Origin: Lacrimispora amygdalina
GTDB lineage: Bacteria; Bacillota; Clostridia; Lachnospirales; Lachnospiraceae
Assembly (NCBI RefSeq): GCF_003432035.1
Contig: NZ_QOHO01000071.1
Span: forward strand, 62,001 to 126,000
Length of the DNA: 64,000 nt
Direction of reading: 5' to 3'
The notes beneath the pieces are model-generated. The model saw only the letters and a program-made list of their open reading frames with translations, did not search any database and was not told where the DNA came from. The first letter of the stretch is position 1, and each line of letters begins with the position of its first letter. The position numbers and the translations under genes are program-made. Positions 24,285 through 35,373 of the stretch are shown in pieces.

Positions 24285-25427
24285 TTATAACTTAATGGCT
24301 TTATCTGCAGCCATATTTTGACCGGAGTATAATTTTTGTGAGGTCCACGGCTGATCCTCATCTGACCAGAACGGATCCTCCTGCAAAAGACCTAAAGCCA
24401 TAAATACAGTAGTACATAGATACAAACTGCCAGTATTGATATAACGCTCTCCCAAATCCGGCTGATAGCCGCAGAAACCGGTTATCAACCAGCCGTTTTC
24501 ATCAAAAATGCAAGGTCCCTCCATGATCCGTTTGATCACTGCAGTCAGGGCACAGCGCACCTGAGCAGGCGTAAGTTCCTCTGGAAGACTGTGGTACAGG
24601 GCCATCTGCGATAAAGTCTGAAATGCGCCAAACCGGTAGCATACGGAACGTCCTACAATCGGATATGTCCCCTCCGGAGAAATCATTCTCTCCAAAATTG
24701 CTGCATACCGCCTTGAACGCTGCCAGACAGCAGGCAGCATCTCCTGTTCCATATCTTTAAAACAATTCATAATATCCAGCAGCATCGGCTGTATGACAAA
24801 GCTGTTATAATAATCAAAATGAAATATTTCTCCATCTCCGTAAAATCCGTCCCCTTTATACCAGCCAAGCATCTTGCAGACATAGTTACGGATCCGGTTC
24901 TTATCATAATCTCCTCCCAGAAGATAAAGACCTGTTTCCACCATGGCGCTGAATAAGACCCAGTTATTATCTAATGGCTGGATCCTTCTGGTCATCATCA
25001 GGCAGCGGATCAGCTGCTCCTTTGTTTTCCCATCCATATTGCAGACAAGACTGTTTTGTGCTCTTACCAGGGCACTGCATAAAAACGCCGCATCCACCAG
25101 CGGTTGTCTTTCATCCTCATCTCCTCCGAATATCATATAGTCTTTCGCTTTCGGATCGGTTGCGTTGGCCAGTGCCTTATGAAAAAGCTTCCGACAGGAT
25201 TCCTGCATCTTTTTTTCTTCTCCGGTGAGGCCTTCCAGTTCCAGCCATGGGCTGATCCCATAAGCGGTACGCCCAAATGCCTCCAGCAATGCATTTTTAT
25301 GGCAGCTGGGATTTGTATTTGGCAAGCGCTCCTTTAAATTGTCATTTGCCAGATTTTCAAGTACCGGAAGAGCAATTTTAAGCATTGTATTGAGCCAGTA
25401 TGATCTTACCTCGGTCTTCATCGACAT
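24285..25427 (-). CDS. DUF2264 protein, probable GH154-type beta-glucuronidase
   Basis: 380 aa, no signal peptide, alpha/alpha-barrel-like helical repeats. DUF2264 features: AFGRTAYGISPWLEL, DNNWVLFSAMVETGL, KGDGFYGDGEIFHFDYYNSF, SPEGTYPIVGRSVCYRFG and a closing INTGSLYLCT. As I recall, DUF2264 was made CAZy family GH154 with beta-glucuronidase members. The position, 17 bases after the GH88 gene in the same operon, supports action on uronic-acid-containing oligosaccharides. Confidence 0.75.
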   Translation of the reverse strand: MSMKTEVRSYWLNTMLKIALPVLENLANDNLKERLPNTNPSCHKNALLEAFGRTAYGISPWLELEGLTGEEKKMQESCRKLFHKALANATDPKAKDYMIFGGDEDERQPLVDAAFLCSALVRAQNSLVCNMDGKTKEQLIRCLMMTRRIQPLDNNWVLFSAMVETGLYLLGGDYDKNRIRNYVCKMLGWYKGDGFYGDGEIFHFDYYNSFVIQPMLLDIMNCFKDMEQEMLPAVWQRSRRYAAILERMISPEGTYPIVGRSVCYRFGAFQTLSQMALYHSLPEELTPAQVRCALTAVIKRIMEGPCIFDENGWLITGFCGYQPDLGERYINTGSLYLCTTVFMALGLLQEDPFWSDEDQPWTSQKLYSGQNMAADKAIKL

Positions 25428-25444
25428 AAAATGATTCCTTTCTT

Positions 25445-26578
25445 TTACCAGATAAATAAATCTTTATCGGCCAGTTTCAAAATAGCCTCTATAAAATAAT
25501 AATCAGCATAAATCATTGGGAAATTGTGTCTCGTATCATGATAAGCCGCAGAACAGTTCTCCAGAAGATTATCGATGTCAGGATTCCAGTTACAACGGTT
25601 CTCAGCCAGTGCCTTTAATAGACGAATGGCTGGATTAAGGTAAACCTGCTTCTCTGATTCTTTGACATATTTGGAAAGCTCAATCATTGCGCAGGCAGAA
25701 CAGGCTGCCGCCGTAGAATCTTCCCAGACGCAGGTCTGTGGCTGGGCGAAATCCACAGGGATTAAGCTGCTATTTGGGATATTGGCAATAAAATAATTTG
25801 CAATGACCTTAGCAGTATTCAGGTAAGATTCTTTTTGTGTATGCCTGTAGCTTAAAACAAACCCATAAATTCCCCATGCCTGTCCTCTTGTCCAGGAAGA
25901 TCCGTCTTCGTATCCCTGACCTCCATGTGATTTTATCATTTCTCCGGTTTCCGGATTAAATTCAACAATATGGTTAACGGAACCATCGGGCCTTACAAAA
26001 CAGGTCTGTGCCATATCCGCATGGTTAACCGCTATATGGCGGAATCTGGGATCTTCGGTTTCTTTCCAGGCCCAGTATAACAGCGGCAGATTCATCATGC
26101 AGTCAATAATTGCCCAGCCAAGGTGTTTTTCTCCTCCCCATTCATTCCATGCACGAAGGAAATGTCCGGCAGGATTGTAACGTCCCGCCAGAAGTTCTGC
26201 CGCCAGAAGTCCTCTGTTTCGAGACTCCTGGCTTCCTGTAATACGGTAATCGGCCACTGCCGAGGGAAGCCATTTAAACCCATTATCGTGATCCAGCTTT
26301 GCCGGCATCAGAAAATTCTGATCCATCTTCTGCTCTGTTTTAACTGCAATATCTTTATACAGATTATTTCCGGTAACATGATACATCTGCCACATGATTC
26401 CAGGCCAGAAACCATTGGTCCACCAGTAAATTTTCTCATGGGAATAATCATTGAAAACTCCGTTTTCCGCCGTATATGGTATCTTGTTCTGATTGCGTTC
26501 TGCTACCAGACTCATTTTTGATTTAATCTTTTCCAGAATTTCATCCACCCACAATTCCTGGTTCACTGATAATTTCAT
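25445..26578 (-). CDS. Unsaturated glucuronyl hydrolase, GH88
   Basis: 377 aa, cytosolic, alpha6/alpha6 barrel. It shows the GH88 motifs YWWTNGFWPGIMW, DHDNGF (Asp98), GHFLRAWNEWG, WAIIDCMMNLPLLYWA (Asp159) and SWTRGQAWGIYGF, then DSTAAACSACAMIEL. The two Asp correspond to the catalytic pair of UGL, which hydrates the vinyl ether of unsaturated uronic acids left by lyases. The first gene after a LicT RAT element; AAAGGGG ribosome binding site. A pectate lyase occurs elsewhere in the window. Confidence 0.92.
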   Translation of the reverse strand: MKLSVNQELWVDEILEKIKSKMSLVAERNQNKIPYTAENGVFNDYSHEKIYWWTNGFWPGIMWQMYHVTGNNLYKDIAVKTEQKMDQNFLMPAKLDHDNGFKWLPSAVADYRITGSQESRNRGLLAAELLAGRYNPAGHFLRAWNEWGGEKHLGWAIIDCMMNLPLLYWAWKETEDPRFRHIAVNHADMAQTCFVRPDGSVNHIVEFNPETGEMIKSHGGQGYEDGSSWTRGQAWGIYGFVLSYRHTQKESYLNTAKVIANYFIANIPNSSLIPVDFAQPQTCVWEDSTAAACSACAMIELSKYVKESEKQVYLNPAIRLLKALAENRCNWNPDIDNLLENCSAAYHDTRHNFPMIYADYYFIEAILKLADKDLFIW

Positions 26579-26612
26579 ATGTACCCCTTTCTTTCACTCA
26601 ATCCTTTTTAAA

Positions 26613-26707
26613 ACAAAAAAACAAGTATGCACCAAAAAAACAGATGCAGACTTGCCTAATTTAATAGTAACACTCCTGTGAATTATCTAAAGCATATCAC
26701 AGGAGTG
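26613..26707 (-). promoter_or_regulatory. LicT RAT element, terminator and palindrome before the GH88-GH154 genes
   Basis: Nearly identical to 24103-24197. Minus-strand reading: IR TCACAGGAGTG / CACTCCTGTGA (26697-26707 and 26671-26681), RAT (26651-26677), terminator (26621-26654) and T-run. A promoter TTGATT-18-TATGCT fits with its -10 inside the palindrome, so the transcript would start just before the RAT. The 39 bases 26641-26679 match the licT leader exactly. Confidence 0.85.
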
Positions 26708-26737
26708 TCAAAGTAATCAACTACTATTTTTGAACTT

Positions 26738-28198
<1,461 letters not shown>

Positions 28199-28224
28199 TT
28201 AAGAAATAAACAACTCTAAAAAAA

Positions 28225-28253
28225 TTGAAGTATCGTTAAACTATGCTTATAAT
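28225..28253 (+). promoter_or_regulatory. Promoter of the BmrR-like gene
   Basis: TTGAAG (28225-28230), 17-base spacer, TATAAT (28248-28253), followed by AGGGGGATAA and ATG at 28285. It lies in the divergent region shared with the GH1 gene. Confidence 0.8.
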
Positions 28254-28284
28254 AAAAGTGGAAATCCAAAAGGGGGATAAATTA

Positions 28285-29100
28285 ATGTTCCAGATAGGTG
28301 AATTTTCAAAGCTGACGCAAATAACAATTCGTATGCTCCGATATTATGATGAGGCAGGGCTTCTAAAACCTGCCGAAATCGACCCTTGGACGGGATATCG
28401 TATGTATTCTGTGGAGCAAATACCGGTTCTAAACAAAATCATCTATCTTCGTGACAGCGGTTTTACTGTCTCAGAAATTGCCGCAGCTCTAAGCATCAAG
28501 GACGACTATTCTCTTGTGTCGCAGCTTGACAGGAAACAGCTGGAGGTGGAACAGGCAATCCTGGCTGAACAGGAGAAATTAAATAAAATAGAACTTGCAA
28601 AAAGGGAACTGTTAAACAAAAAAAGCGAAATGCATTATAACATTTCAATTAAATCCATTCCAGGTTATCCGGTTCTTTCCTTACGCCGCACAATACCTGA
28701 TTATTATGCAGAGGGTGGTTTATGGCAGGAGTTATCCGGTTTTGCAGCTGAACATCAAATACAATTATCAAAAAGTACTTTTTCAATCTACTATGATACC
28801 GAATACAGGGAAAAAGATGTAGACGTTGAGTTATGCGCACCTGTAAAAAAACCAGGAAAAAACATAGATGGCTTTACGTTTAGAAACGTTGAGCCAGTAC
28901 CAATGATGGCTTGCACAATGGTATACGGAGCCTTTTCAAATATTGCTGGCGCTTACCTTGCATTTGCACAATGGCTGCAAGAAAACAGTCAATATGAAAT
29001 GTCCGCCCCAACCAGACAAATCGTACACCGCGGGCCGTGGAATGAAAGCAGTCCTGAAAAATATCTGATAGAGATTCAGATACCATTAGAAATTAAATAG
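28285..29100 (+). CDS. MerR family regulator with GyrI-like effector domain (BmrR/BltR type)
   Basis: 271 aa. MerR winged helix 1-70 (FQIGEFSKLTQITIRMLRYY, LLKPAEIDPWTGYRMYS), coiled coil about 75-120, GyrI-like drug-binding domain about 125-270 (ISIKSIPGYPVLSLRR, TFSIYYDTEYREKDVDVELC, TMVYGAFSNIAGAYLAFAQW, EKYLIEIQIPL). Such proteins sense cationic or amphipathic drugs and activate efflux genes; no pump is adjacent. Start chosen by the AGGGGGA site; an upstream ATG at 28243 lacks one. Confidence 0.9.
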   Translation: MFQIGEFSKLTQITIRMLRYYDEAGLLKPAEIDPWTGYRMYSVEQIPVLNKIIYLRDSGFTVSEIAAALSIKDDYSLVSQLDRKQLEVEQAILAEQEKLNKIELAKRELLNKKSEMHYNISIKSIPGYPVLSLRRTIPDYYAEGGLWQELSGFAAEHQIQLSKSTFSIYYDTEYREKDVDVELCAPVKKPGKNIDGFTFRNVEPVPMMACTMVYGAFSNIAGAYLAFAQWLQENSQYEMSAPTRQIVHRGPWNESSPEKYLIEIQIPLEIK

Positions 29101-29186
29101 CCCCATTCTTCTTTTTATCCACTTGACTCTCACATGGTGTGAGGGGTTATGCTCTGCTTGAAACCAAGAAAATGGAGGAAAAACAC

Positions 29187-29663
29187 ATGAGTAATTTTAC
29201 AGTAAAACCAATTGGAACGGTTCATAACAACGAAGACGGCACGTTTATTGAGGTAAATGAACACTATATTCCAGCGCTGCAAGCATTGGAAGGATTCAGC
29301 AACATTAATATCTTCTGGTGGTTCAGCGATTTTGATGATGATCAATCCCGCTCAACGCTTCAGGAAGAGCAGCCCTATCAGGGTGCTCCCCAAGTAATAG
29401 GGGTTTTTGCCACAAGATCACCGCTGCGTCCTAATCCGATTGCTTTGACCACAGTAGATGTGATCCATATTGATTATGTAAAAGGGATGATTCAAATTGC
29501 ATTTATCGACGCTAACGATAATACCCCAGTAATTGACATTAAACCCTATACACCAAGCTTTGACAGAGTAGAAACTCCTGGTGTACCTGCATGGTGCAGC
29601 CATTGGCCTAAAAGTACAGAAGAATCCGCCTGTTTTGCATGGGAAGAAGTATTCAATTTTTAG
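29187..29663 (+). CDS. TrmO/TsaA-like SAM-dependent methyltransferase family protein
   Basis: 158 aa. UPF0066/TrmO family: VKPIGTVHNN at the start, FSNINIFWWFSDFDD and the signature GVFATRSPLRPNPIALTTVD, followed by DIKPYTPSFDRVE. TrmO in E. coli N6-methylates t6A37 in tRNA; stand-alone shorter homologues in Firmicutes are poorly characterised. Start ATG 29187 with GGAGG 8 bases upstream. Confidence 0.85.
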   Translation: MSNFTVKPIGTVHNNEDGTFIEVNEHYIPALQALEGFSNINIFWWFSDFDDDQSRSTLQEEQPYQGAPQVIGVFATRSPLRPNPIALTTVDVIHIDYVKGMIQIAFIDANDNTPVIDIKPYTPSFDRVETPGVPAWCSHWPKSTEESACFAWEEVFNF

Positions 29664-29759
29664 GGGACGCTTATAAGTTTTTCAGCAAGTAAAATCAAGA
29701 ATTCTGATTTCTTATCCGTTATAATTCTTTTAGAGCGATTGAAACGAGGTGAATATTAA

Positions 29760-30728
29760 ATGTACGAATGGCACAAACAAATTCAGCTAATTGTTGATGA
29801 AATTGATGAATCGATCAGACAGTATCATGATGAATCACTGACACTGCGCTTTCTTTCCCGTAAGCTTGGTTATTCTGAATTTCATACGACCAGAAAATTC
29901 AAAGAAATATCAGGTATGCAGTTTAGAGAATATTTGCGGCTTAGAAGGTTAGCCTTTGCGTTAAAAGAGGTCCGTGACAGTGAGAAAAGTTTTTTGGATA
30001 TTGCTTTTGATTATGGTTTTTCATCACATGAAGCCTTTACCAGAGCTTTTAAAAATTCCTATGGTGTAACTCCAAGTGAATACCGGAAAAAGCCCAAACC
30101 TGTAGTTCTTCGTACTAAAATAACTCCTTTTGACCGCTACTTTTTAGGATTTGGAGAGATTGGCATGATAAAATCGGAAAATAATGTAAAGATTTATTTT
30201 GTTACCATTCCAGCACACAAATTTCTGCACATTAAAAACTACGAAAGTAATGGATATTGGGATTTTTGGCAGAAACAAAGCCTGATTCCAGGACAGGACT
30301 GCGACACCATCTGCGGCTTACTGGATAGTATTAAGGGCAAACTGGATGACGAAGGCGGAACTGAATCAAACAGCGGCAGCGGTCAGATTATGGCTTATAT
30401 GAATGACCCTGACGGACGGCTCTGCGATTGGGGCATTCCCCGCACAGAGTGTTATGGTGTACGTCTTCCTGTTGATTACAAAGGCGAAGTACCGCCCCAA
30501 ATGCTTCTGATTGATGTCCCTGAAGCAGAGTATATTACATTTGAACACGGGCCATTTGATTATGAACAGGAAAACCGAAGTGTGGAAGAAAAAATCGAAA
30601 AGGCAATGGCGGACTTTGATTTTGCGGATACCGGCTACTGCTTTGATACTTCTCCCGGCAGAATTCTTTACTTTTATCACAATCCCGAGCGATTCTGGAA
30701 ATATGTCAGACCAGTGCGTAAATTATGA
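29760..30728 (+). CDS. AraC family regulator with GyrI-like effector domain
   Basis: 322 aa. AraC HTH pair in residues about 20-115 (LTLRFLSRKLGYSEFHTTRK, SFLDIAFDYGFSSHEAFTRA, YGVTPSEYRKKP). C-terminal GyrI-like/effector domain about 150-320 (FVTIPAHKFLHIKNYES, LLIDVPEAEYITFEHGPFDY). GAGGTG 8 bases upstream. It is a probable drug or metabolite sensor; same architecture as the gene at the left window edge. Confidence 0.88.
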   Translation: MYEWHKQIQLIVDEIDESIRQYHDESLTLRFLSRKLGYSEFHTTRKFKEISGMQFREYLRLRRLAFALKEVRDSEKSFLDIAFDYGFSSHEAFTRAFKNSYGVTPSEYRKKPKPVVLRTKITPFDRYFLGFGEIGMIKSENNVKIYFVTIPAHKFLHIKNYESNGYWDFWQKQSLIPGQDCDTICGLLDSIKGKLDDEGGTESNSGSGQIMAYMNDPDGRLCDWGIPRTECYGVRLPVDYKGEVPPQMLLIDVPEAEYITFEHGPFDYEQENRSVEEKIEKAMADFDFADTGYCFDTSPGRILYFYHNPERFWKYVRPVRKL

Positions 30729-30783
30729 GTTTAGTTCTGCACGGTTGTTCACAACTATGAGTTTTTAAACCCACTCCTGTAAG

Positions 30784-30840
30784 AAAGGGGGCAGGTGCAA
30801 AATGACTGATACTCAGTTATTTTACACCCGCCCACCCTTT
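30784..30840. terminator. Large palindromic terminator between the AraC gene and the GH48 gene
   Basis: A near-continuous stem from AAAGGGGGCAGGTGCAAAAT to ATTTTACACCCGCCCACCCT around a short loop. It is symmetric, so it can end both converging transcripts. Confidence 0.75.
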
Positions 30841-30874
30841 AATCATTATGTGCTTTCATCTGTTATGACATCAC

Positions 30875-33853
30875 TTAAGGTTCAATTCCCCATTTCAGGC
30901 TGTTAGATATATACCCTGTAACCTTTGGCCAATCCACGTAGCTCATTGCTGAACCCTCAAAGGAATAGTCATCTGTCTGAGTAAAATTCGTCCAGTTGCT
31001 TTTAGTCACTCTTACCTGAATCTCAGCATACTCTCCGTCCGCCAGATTACCGGCTTCAGATGTAAAACCGATTTCCAGGCAGTAGTCGGCATCCTTCTTT
31101 GCAGCAGGCAATTTAACAAAGGTTCCGGTAATGTTACTGCTGCCAACTGAAGACCAGTCACACCAGAAGTTTTGATCCATTTCTCCATTTATAGTGTAAT
31201 AATATCTAATTTTGACATCAGAAAGTTTTACACTGGTTGTGCCGTTATTATAAATCTTGAATTTCGGACTGAGAGAAACGTTCTGCGCTGATGTGGTTCC
31301 ATTATACATCTGTATCTTAATGCTTCCTTTCGCAATGGAAGTATCTACTACAGTCAGAACCATTACAGGATCTGTTCCTGCACTTAAATCAAATACTACA
31401 TTGTAGGTACCTGTATTAAGTCCAGCCAGCTTAGTTTTTAAGAAAGTAATGGAACTACCAGATATGGTATAATCCACGCCTTCAACTAACTCTCTGCTAT
31501 CCAGCCTGATACCTTTTCGTTTATGTCCTGCCATAGTTAAGACGGCTGTAATATCTGCCTGTTTTGCAGGGTTCTTATCAAAGGTAGCTGCAGAAGGTGT
31601 AACAGAACCGCTTGGTGTGGAATCAGTGACCGTTACTGTCAGTACAGGATCAACTCCCTTATTGAAATCAAAAACAAGCTTTAACTTGCCGATATCCTGA
31701 CTTGCTAAATAGTCTTTAGACAAAATAACCGTACTGTCGGATAAGGTATAATCTGTACCTTCCGTTAAATAAGTACTTCCGTCATTAATACCGGTAAACG
31801 TATTACCATTTAAGATAAGCTCTACTGTTATATCTGTTTGTTCAGTAATATTCTTATCAAAAACTGCAGCTACAGGGTTGATAGCAGAGTTGGTTACTGG
31901 TTCACCGCCTTCTCCAAACAGCAGGGAATATACACCATTTGCAATGGCGATATCGCACTGTGCCCAGAAACGGTGGTAGTGAAATACCGGATCAGTATCA
32001 TTGTTATAAGCAGTAAGAACTTTCTCATAATCCGGATCATCTTTATATTTAGAACGAATGTCTAAAAATTTAACACCGGATTTAATCACATCGCCATTTG
32101 GCATTTTCCCCGTCCAGCCTGCTGGTACGTAGACTTCCTGGTCAAAGAACCTTTTGTAATCTGCTCTTGATTCTGGCGTTGAAAGGCCCTTATCATCTCT
32201 GTACAGATTCCACATACGATCCAATAATTCCTTTGCCAGTACTCTTGATTCATCATCACCAGATGCCTTGCTGTAAAACAATAAGGTGTTTGCAAGAGAA
32301 CCTGTAACACCAAGGTCTGTGCCATAGCTGGTAACAATTACATGCAGGTTCTTATTACCTGTATAAGTACCTGTCCAGGTATCAGGCTGTCCGGACCAGT
32401 CAAGACCGTTTGGAATAGCAAAGGTTCCGTCTTCATTCAGCTGTACCACTGATTTAATCCAGCCTGCCCATTTATCCAAAATAGCTTTTGCTCTGTCATC
32501 CTTCGTTTTGTAATAATATTCAGCTACACGCTGCATGGACCATGCCTGAAAACCAAACCAGGTGTTGCTTCCAGGATCTGCATAGACTGGATTTTCTACA
32601 TATCCCATTCCATAAAAGGTTGACGTACCTGCCGGCCATTCTTCATAACGGCCTTTATGGGAGTTACTTGCTCCGCCTGCAATCGCACCTTCCGAAGTCT
32701 GCAGCCACTGATAAAATTCCAGCTGTCTGTTAAGGCTTAACTTCCAGTCACTGGCTCCTTTTGGGGACAGAGGTTTAAAATCCTCAACTTCCGATAATAT
32801 CCAGGCTGCCATGGGGTTCTGATATCCAAAGTGGTTATGGCTGTCTCCAATTTTCCATGCCCAGTCGGAACCTACTCCGCCGCCCCATGCATAATACCAG
32901 GACAACAGATAATGAGCTGCATCATACCCGGTACCAGCAGCTGCCGGAGAACCGATTTTACGGAAGTATTTATCAAACATGGCATATCTTAAATAATCAC
33001 CCATTTTGCTGGCTTTGGAATTATAGGTTCCAAGGTCAACACCATATTCTTCAGCCCATTTATCAGCCCAGTAAGCAGCCTGGATTGCACGGGCGTCTGC
33101 ATCGGGTGCATCGGTATATTTAAACTGCTTTGAATAACTGCTGTCTCCAGTGAACAGATCAAGATATCCATTCCTGCCGCCGTATTTCATTGTTTCCCAG
33201 CATGGCTGAGGTATGGTCTCCCAGGTAGACTCCTGCTCACCTCTCTGGAACGTATTGATATAAGATGGTGTTGATACACCGTCACCTCTGCTTCCAAAGC
33301 CGTACCAGTTATCTACATCTAATAACCAATGCATTCCATACATGGTATTGCTGCCGTAGGCAGTGGCCAGATCACTGTTAATAGGGTCAGATCCAACAGC
33401 TGCACCAAAATTCAGCTGGGCAGGATATAAGCTGGGCAATTCCCATTCCGGGGCATAAGTAGCAGGCTTGTCAGCCGTATATTTCCTCATGCTGGATTCG
33501 GGCTGGTCTTTTTCCGTTGGAATCATGTAGGCTTCTGCTTTATCCCAGGCTGTTTTGAAACCGCTGAAATCTCCTGTGAATTTTCCATACATGGCTTCCA
33601 GCCACATATAATAGCTGAAAGCTTCACTTGTAGTTACATGTCCATAATCCGGAGCTTCTACAATCAAAGTCTCAACAGAATGATATGGAATGCCCTTGTT
33701 ACTGAAATACCCATTTTTCGGATCCTTAATGTCTCCCCAAAGTTCCATAAATCTTTTTTGATATTCATCTGCGCTTTTTGCAGTATTATTGGCTGCCTGG
33801 TTTGGTTTATCCGATGTAACTGAATTACGTTTAAATAACTCTTTTCTTATCAT
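30875..33853 (-). CDS. GH48 cellulase (reducing-end cellobiohydrolase type) with two X2 modules and CBM3
   Basis: 992 aa from ATG 33851-33853 (AGGAGG 7 bases upstream). GH48 catalytic module about 25-650: [20 protein letters not shown], general acid Glu77 in [47 protein letters not shown] and [21 protein letters not shown]2 (Ig-like) modules 655-748 and 749-841, CBM3 842-992 ([18 protein letters not shown], then [10 protein letters not shown]). GH48 processively degrades crystalline cellulose outside the cell. Oddity: no signal peptide. The N-terminus [20 protein letters not shown] is hydrophilic, and upstream in-frame codons add none. No dockerin. Confidence 0.95.
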   Translation of the reverse strand: MIRKELFKRNSVTSDKPNQAANNTAKSADEYQKRFMELWGDIKDPKNGYFSNKGIPYHSVETLIVEAPDYGHVTTSEAFSYYMWLEAMYGKFTGDFSGFKTAWDKAEAYMIPTEKDQPESSMRKYTADKPATYAPEWELPSLYPAQLNFGAAVGSDPINSDLATAYGSNTMYGMHWLLDVDNWYGFGSRGDGVSTPSYINTFQRGEQESTWETIPQPCWETMKYGGRNGYLDLFTGDSSYSKQFKYTDAPDADARAIQAAYWADKWAEEYGVDLGTYNSKASKMGDYLRYAMFDKYFRKIGSPAAAGTGYDAAHYLLSWYYAWGGGVGSDWAWKIGDSHNHFGYQNPMAAWILSEVEDFKPLSPKGASDWKLSLNRQLEFYQWLQTSEGAIAGGASNSHKGRYEEWPAGTSTFYGMGYVENPVYADPGSNTWFGFQAWSMQRVAEYYYKTKDDRAKAILDKWAGWIKSVVQLNEDGTFAIPNGLDWSGQPDTWTGTYTGNKNLHVIVTSYGTDLGVTGSLANTLLFYSKASGDDESRVLAKELLDRMWNLYRDDKGLSTPESRADYKRFFDQEVYVPAGWTGKMPNGDVIKSGVKFLDIRSKYKDDPDYEKVLTAYNNDTDPVFHYHRFWAQCDIAIANGVYSLLFGEGGEPVTNSAINPVAAVFDKNITEQTDITVELILNGNTFTGINDGSTYLTEGTDYTLSDSTVILSKDYLASQDIGKLKLVFDFNKGVDPVLTVTVTDSTPSGSVTPSAATFDKNPAKQADITAVLTMAGHKRKGIRLDSRELVEGVDYTISGSSITFLKTKLAGLNTGTYNVVFDLSAGTDPVMVLTVVDTSIAKGSIKIQMYNGTTSAQNVSLSPKFKIYNNGTTSVKLSDVKIRYYYTINGEMDQNFWCDWSSVGSSNITGTFVKLPAAKKDADYCLEIGFTSEAGNLADGEYAEIQVRVTKSNWTNFTQTDDYSFEGSAMSYVDWPKVTGYISNSLKWGIEP

Positions 33854-34077
33854 ACGATAACCTCCTAATATTTTTAATCTAACAATCAGTTCATCAGCCG
33901 GTTCCTTACCTGTAAAATATCTCTCGCCTCTCCTTTCCCCCATTTATTGCAGGTGGATTACCAACTATCTGAATTAATTGAAAAATTGAATTGCTTCTAA
34001 CTTTTATAAAGAAATTTTAATCTAAAATGTAAACCTAAAAATAAAATCGTTATGTCTTTAGAAAGCTGCAAAGGAAA

Positions 34078-34131
34078 GGGAACTTTTCTATGACAATCTC
34101 TAAAATACGGAAAAGTCATAGAGAAGTTCCC
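34078..34131 (-). terminator. Hairpin terminator of the lost CBM13 protein
   Basis: Arms GGGAACTTTTCTATGAC (34078-34094) and GTCATAGAGAAGTTCCC (34115-34131), one mismatch in 17. On the minus strand it lies about 30 bases after the stop of the remnant at 34163. Confidence 0.8.
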
Positions 34132-34162
34132 CTTCTTCTAATCGTTGCTTAACGTCTTACAA

Positions 34163-34234
34163 TCAAGGCGTTACAATAGACCACTGCTGATTATTGCTTG
34201 TACTGCCTGCCCACTGGCACAAATTCGCTGTTGG
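34163..34234 (-). pseudogene. C-terminal remnant of a CBM13/ricin-type beta-trefoil protein
   Basis: On the minus strand, 23 codons read PTANLCQWAGSTSNNQQWSI then VTP and a stop. The QQW and LCQW-G motifs match the end of ricin-type (QxW) carbohydrate-binding repeats, common at the C-terminus of clostridial glycosidases. A stop codon precedes it and no start or upstream domain exists, so this is a scar of a deleted gene, still followed by its terminator. Confidence 0.6.
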
Positions 34235-34238
34235 TTAT

Positions 34239-34267
34239 TTGAAACAATTTCCGTTTCATGGTAAAAT
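34239..34267 (+). promoter_or_regulatory. Promoter of the lipoprotein gene
   Basis: TTGAAA (34239-34244), 17-base spacer, TAAAAT (34262-34267). Confidence 0.6.
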
Positions 34268-34321
34268 ATAATATATTAAATGGCATTAAAGCCTGGCAAT
34301 TAATTATATGAGGTGAAAGGT

Positions 34322-34876
34322 ATGAAAAAGAGAATTGTTTTAGTATGCATCTGTCTATCCGCAGGCTTCCTGTTAAGCGGCTGTGCGAAGGGAGCTGACC
34401 GAATGACCCAGCGCATAGAAACTACAGTAGAAAATACCTCCAGCGAAGCTGTTCCAACGAATGAAGCACCAACAGATACCGAATCTGATCATGTCAAAGC
34501 AAATGTCCAGTTATATGAAGGAACTTATTTTGATGAAGGTGTATACAAATATGTGGATATTCCAGCGGCGGAATCCCCGTTTGTATATTGTGAAATCATG
34601 ATCAGTAATATTACTGATACTTCTTTTGATTTTTCAATATCTGAAACGGTTATGGCAACCGATGAAAGTACAATTATTTTCCCAACCAGTACCGCTTATT
34701 TCACTGGAGACGGTACCGAAGCTGCATATATTGGGAAGGACCAAACCTTACATTTTGAATTCCCTCATGATCAGGATCTTTATCCCATCATCCGCGATAT
34801 GAAGGTCACCGGCTTTCCTAAATTAGAAGGAAATAATTATATTAACAACAGTATTCCCGGACACGAAGCAGGATAA
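34322..34876 (+). CDS. Hypothetical lipoprotein
   Basis: 184 aa from ATG 34322. Signal peptide MKKRIVLVCICLSAGFLLSG with lipobox LSGC (Cys about 22), then a Thr/Glu/Pro-rich linker to about residue 60. A compact domain follows (VQLYEGTYFDEGVYKYVDIP, FVYCEIMISNITDTSFDFSI) of beta-strand character. It should be anchored to the outer face of the membrane. Family not recognised. AGGTGA upstream; a GTG nine bases earlier is less likely. Confidence 0.8.
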   Translation: MKKRIVLVCICLSAGFLLSGCAKGADRMTQRIETTVENTSSEAVPTNEAPTDTESDHVKANVQLYEGTYFDEGVYKYVDIPAAESPFVYCEIMISNITDTSFDFSISETVMATDESTIIFPTSTAYFTGDGTEAAYIGKDQTLHFEFPHDQDLYPIIRDMKVTGFPKLEGNNYINNSIPGHEAG

Positions 34877-34895
34877 ATACATTTCTGAAAGGAAT

Positions 34896-34938
34896 AAGGA
34901 GGCGGAAAAGAACCGGTACCTTACTGCCTCCCTTTTCT
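34896..34938 (+). terminator. Terminator after the lipoprotein gene
   Basis: Stem AAGGAGGC (34896-34903) with GCCTCCCTT (34926-34934), followed by a T-rich tract. Confidence 0.55.
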
Positions 34939-34974
34939 TTCGCAGTTTGTAACAATCAGTCATTCCCATACTTA

Positions 34975-35373
34975 TCACATGGTAAAATGTTTCAGTGCAA
35001 GATTATGTATATTATAGACCTGTCTTAAACTATAGTTGGTCATTTCACTGATTTCTTCCCATGTATATCCGGAGATATATTTTAACAGAAGTATATTTTT
35101 TTCTATTTCCGAGTCCATGCGGCTCACATTCTTAACGATTATCTTACATATCTGATTCTTTTCCCCCAGCTGCTTTCTTAAAGATGAGAATACATCCTTC
35201 ATTTCCATACCTGAGTCTGTGTCCGTATCTCCCTGCATAACAGAAAGCACTTGATTTTGTTCCTCCTGAAGACTGACCAGCAAATTTCCCAAAGTTTTTA
35301 TCGAAAAACTGAGTGTCTGATATGATTGTAAAAAAGCTTTTTTCTGCTCTTTTTTTTCGATTCCGCCATTCAT
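34975..35373 (-). CDS. Sigma-70 region 4-like / phage ArpU-type regulator
   Basis: 132 aa from ATG 35371-35373 (AGGAGG 7 bases upstream). Residues 75-130 are a sigma region 4-like HTH: DSEIEKNILLLKYISGYTWE, EISEMTNYSLRQVYNIHNLA. The rest is coiled and charged. This layout (no region 2) is typical of phage late-gene regulators and DUF1492-like proteins. It is divergent from an endolysin-like gene, so the pair could be a prophage relic or a domesticated lysis cassette. Confidence 0.75.
   Translation of the reverse strand: MNGGIEKKEQKKAFLQSYQTLSFSIKTLGNLLVSLQEEQNQVLSVMQGDTDTDSGMEMKDVFSSLRKQLGEKNQICKIIVKNVSRMDSEIEKNILLLKYISGYTWEEISEMTNYSLRQVYNIHNLALKHFTM

Larger units (their letters stand above)
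33944..34321. other. Intergenic region with a gene scar
   Basis: It contains the upstream region of the GH48 gene, a terminator (34078-34131), the leftover C-terminus of a ricin-type lectin domain (34163-34234), and the promoter of the lipoprotein gene. No intact gene. Confidence 0.7.
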
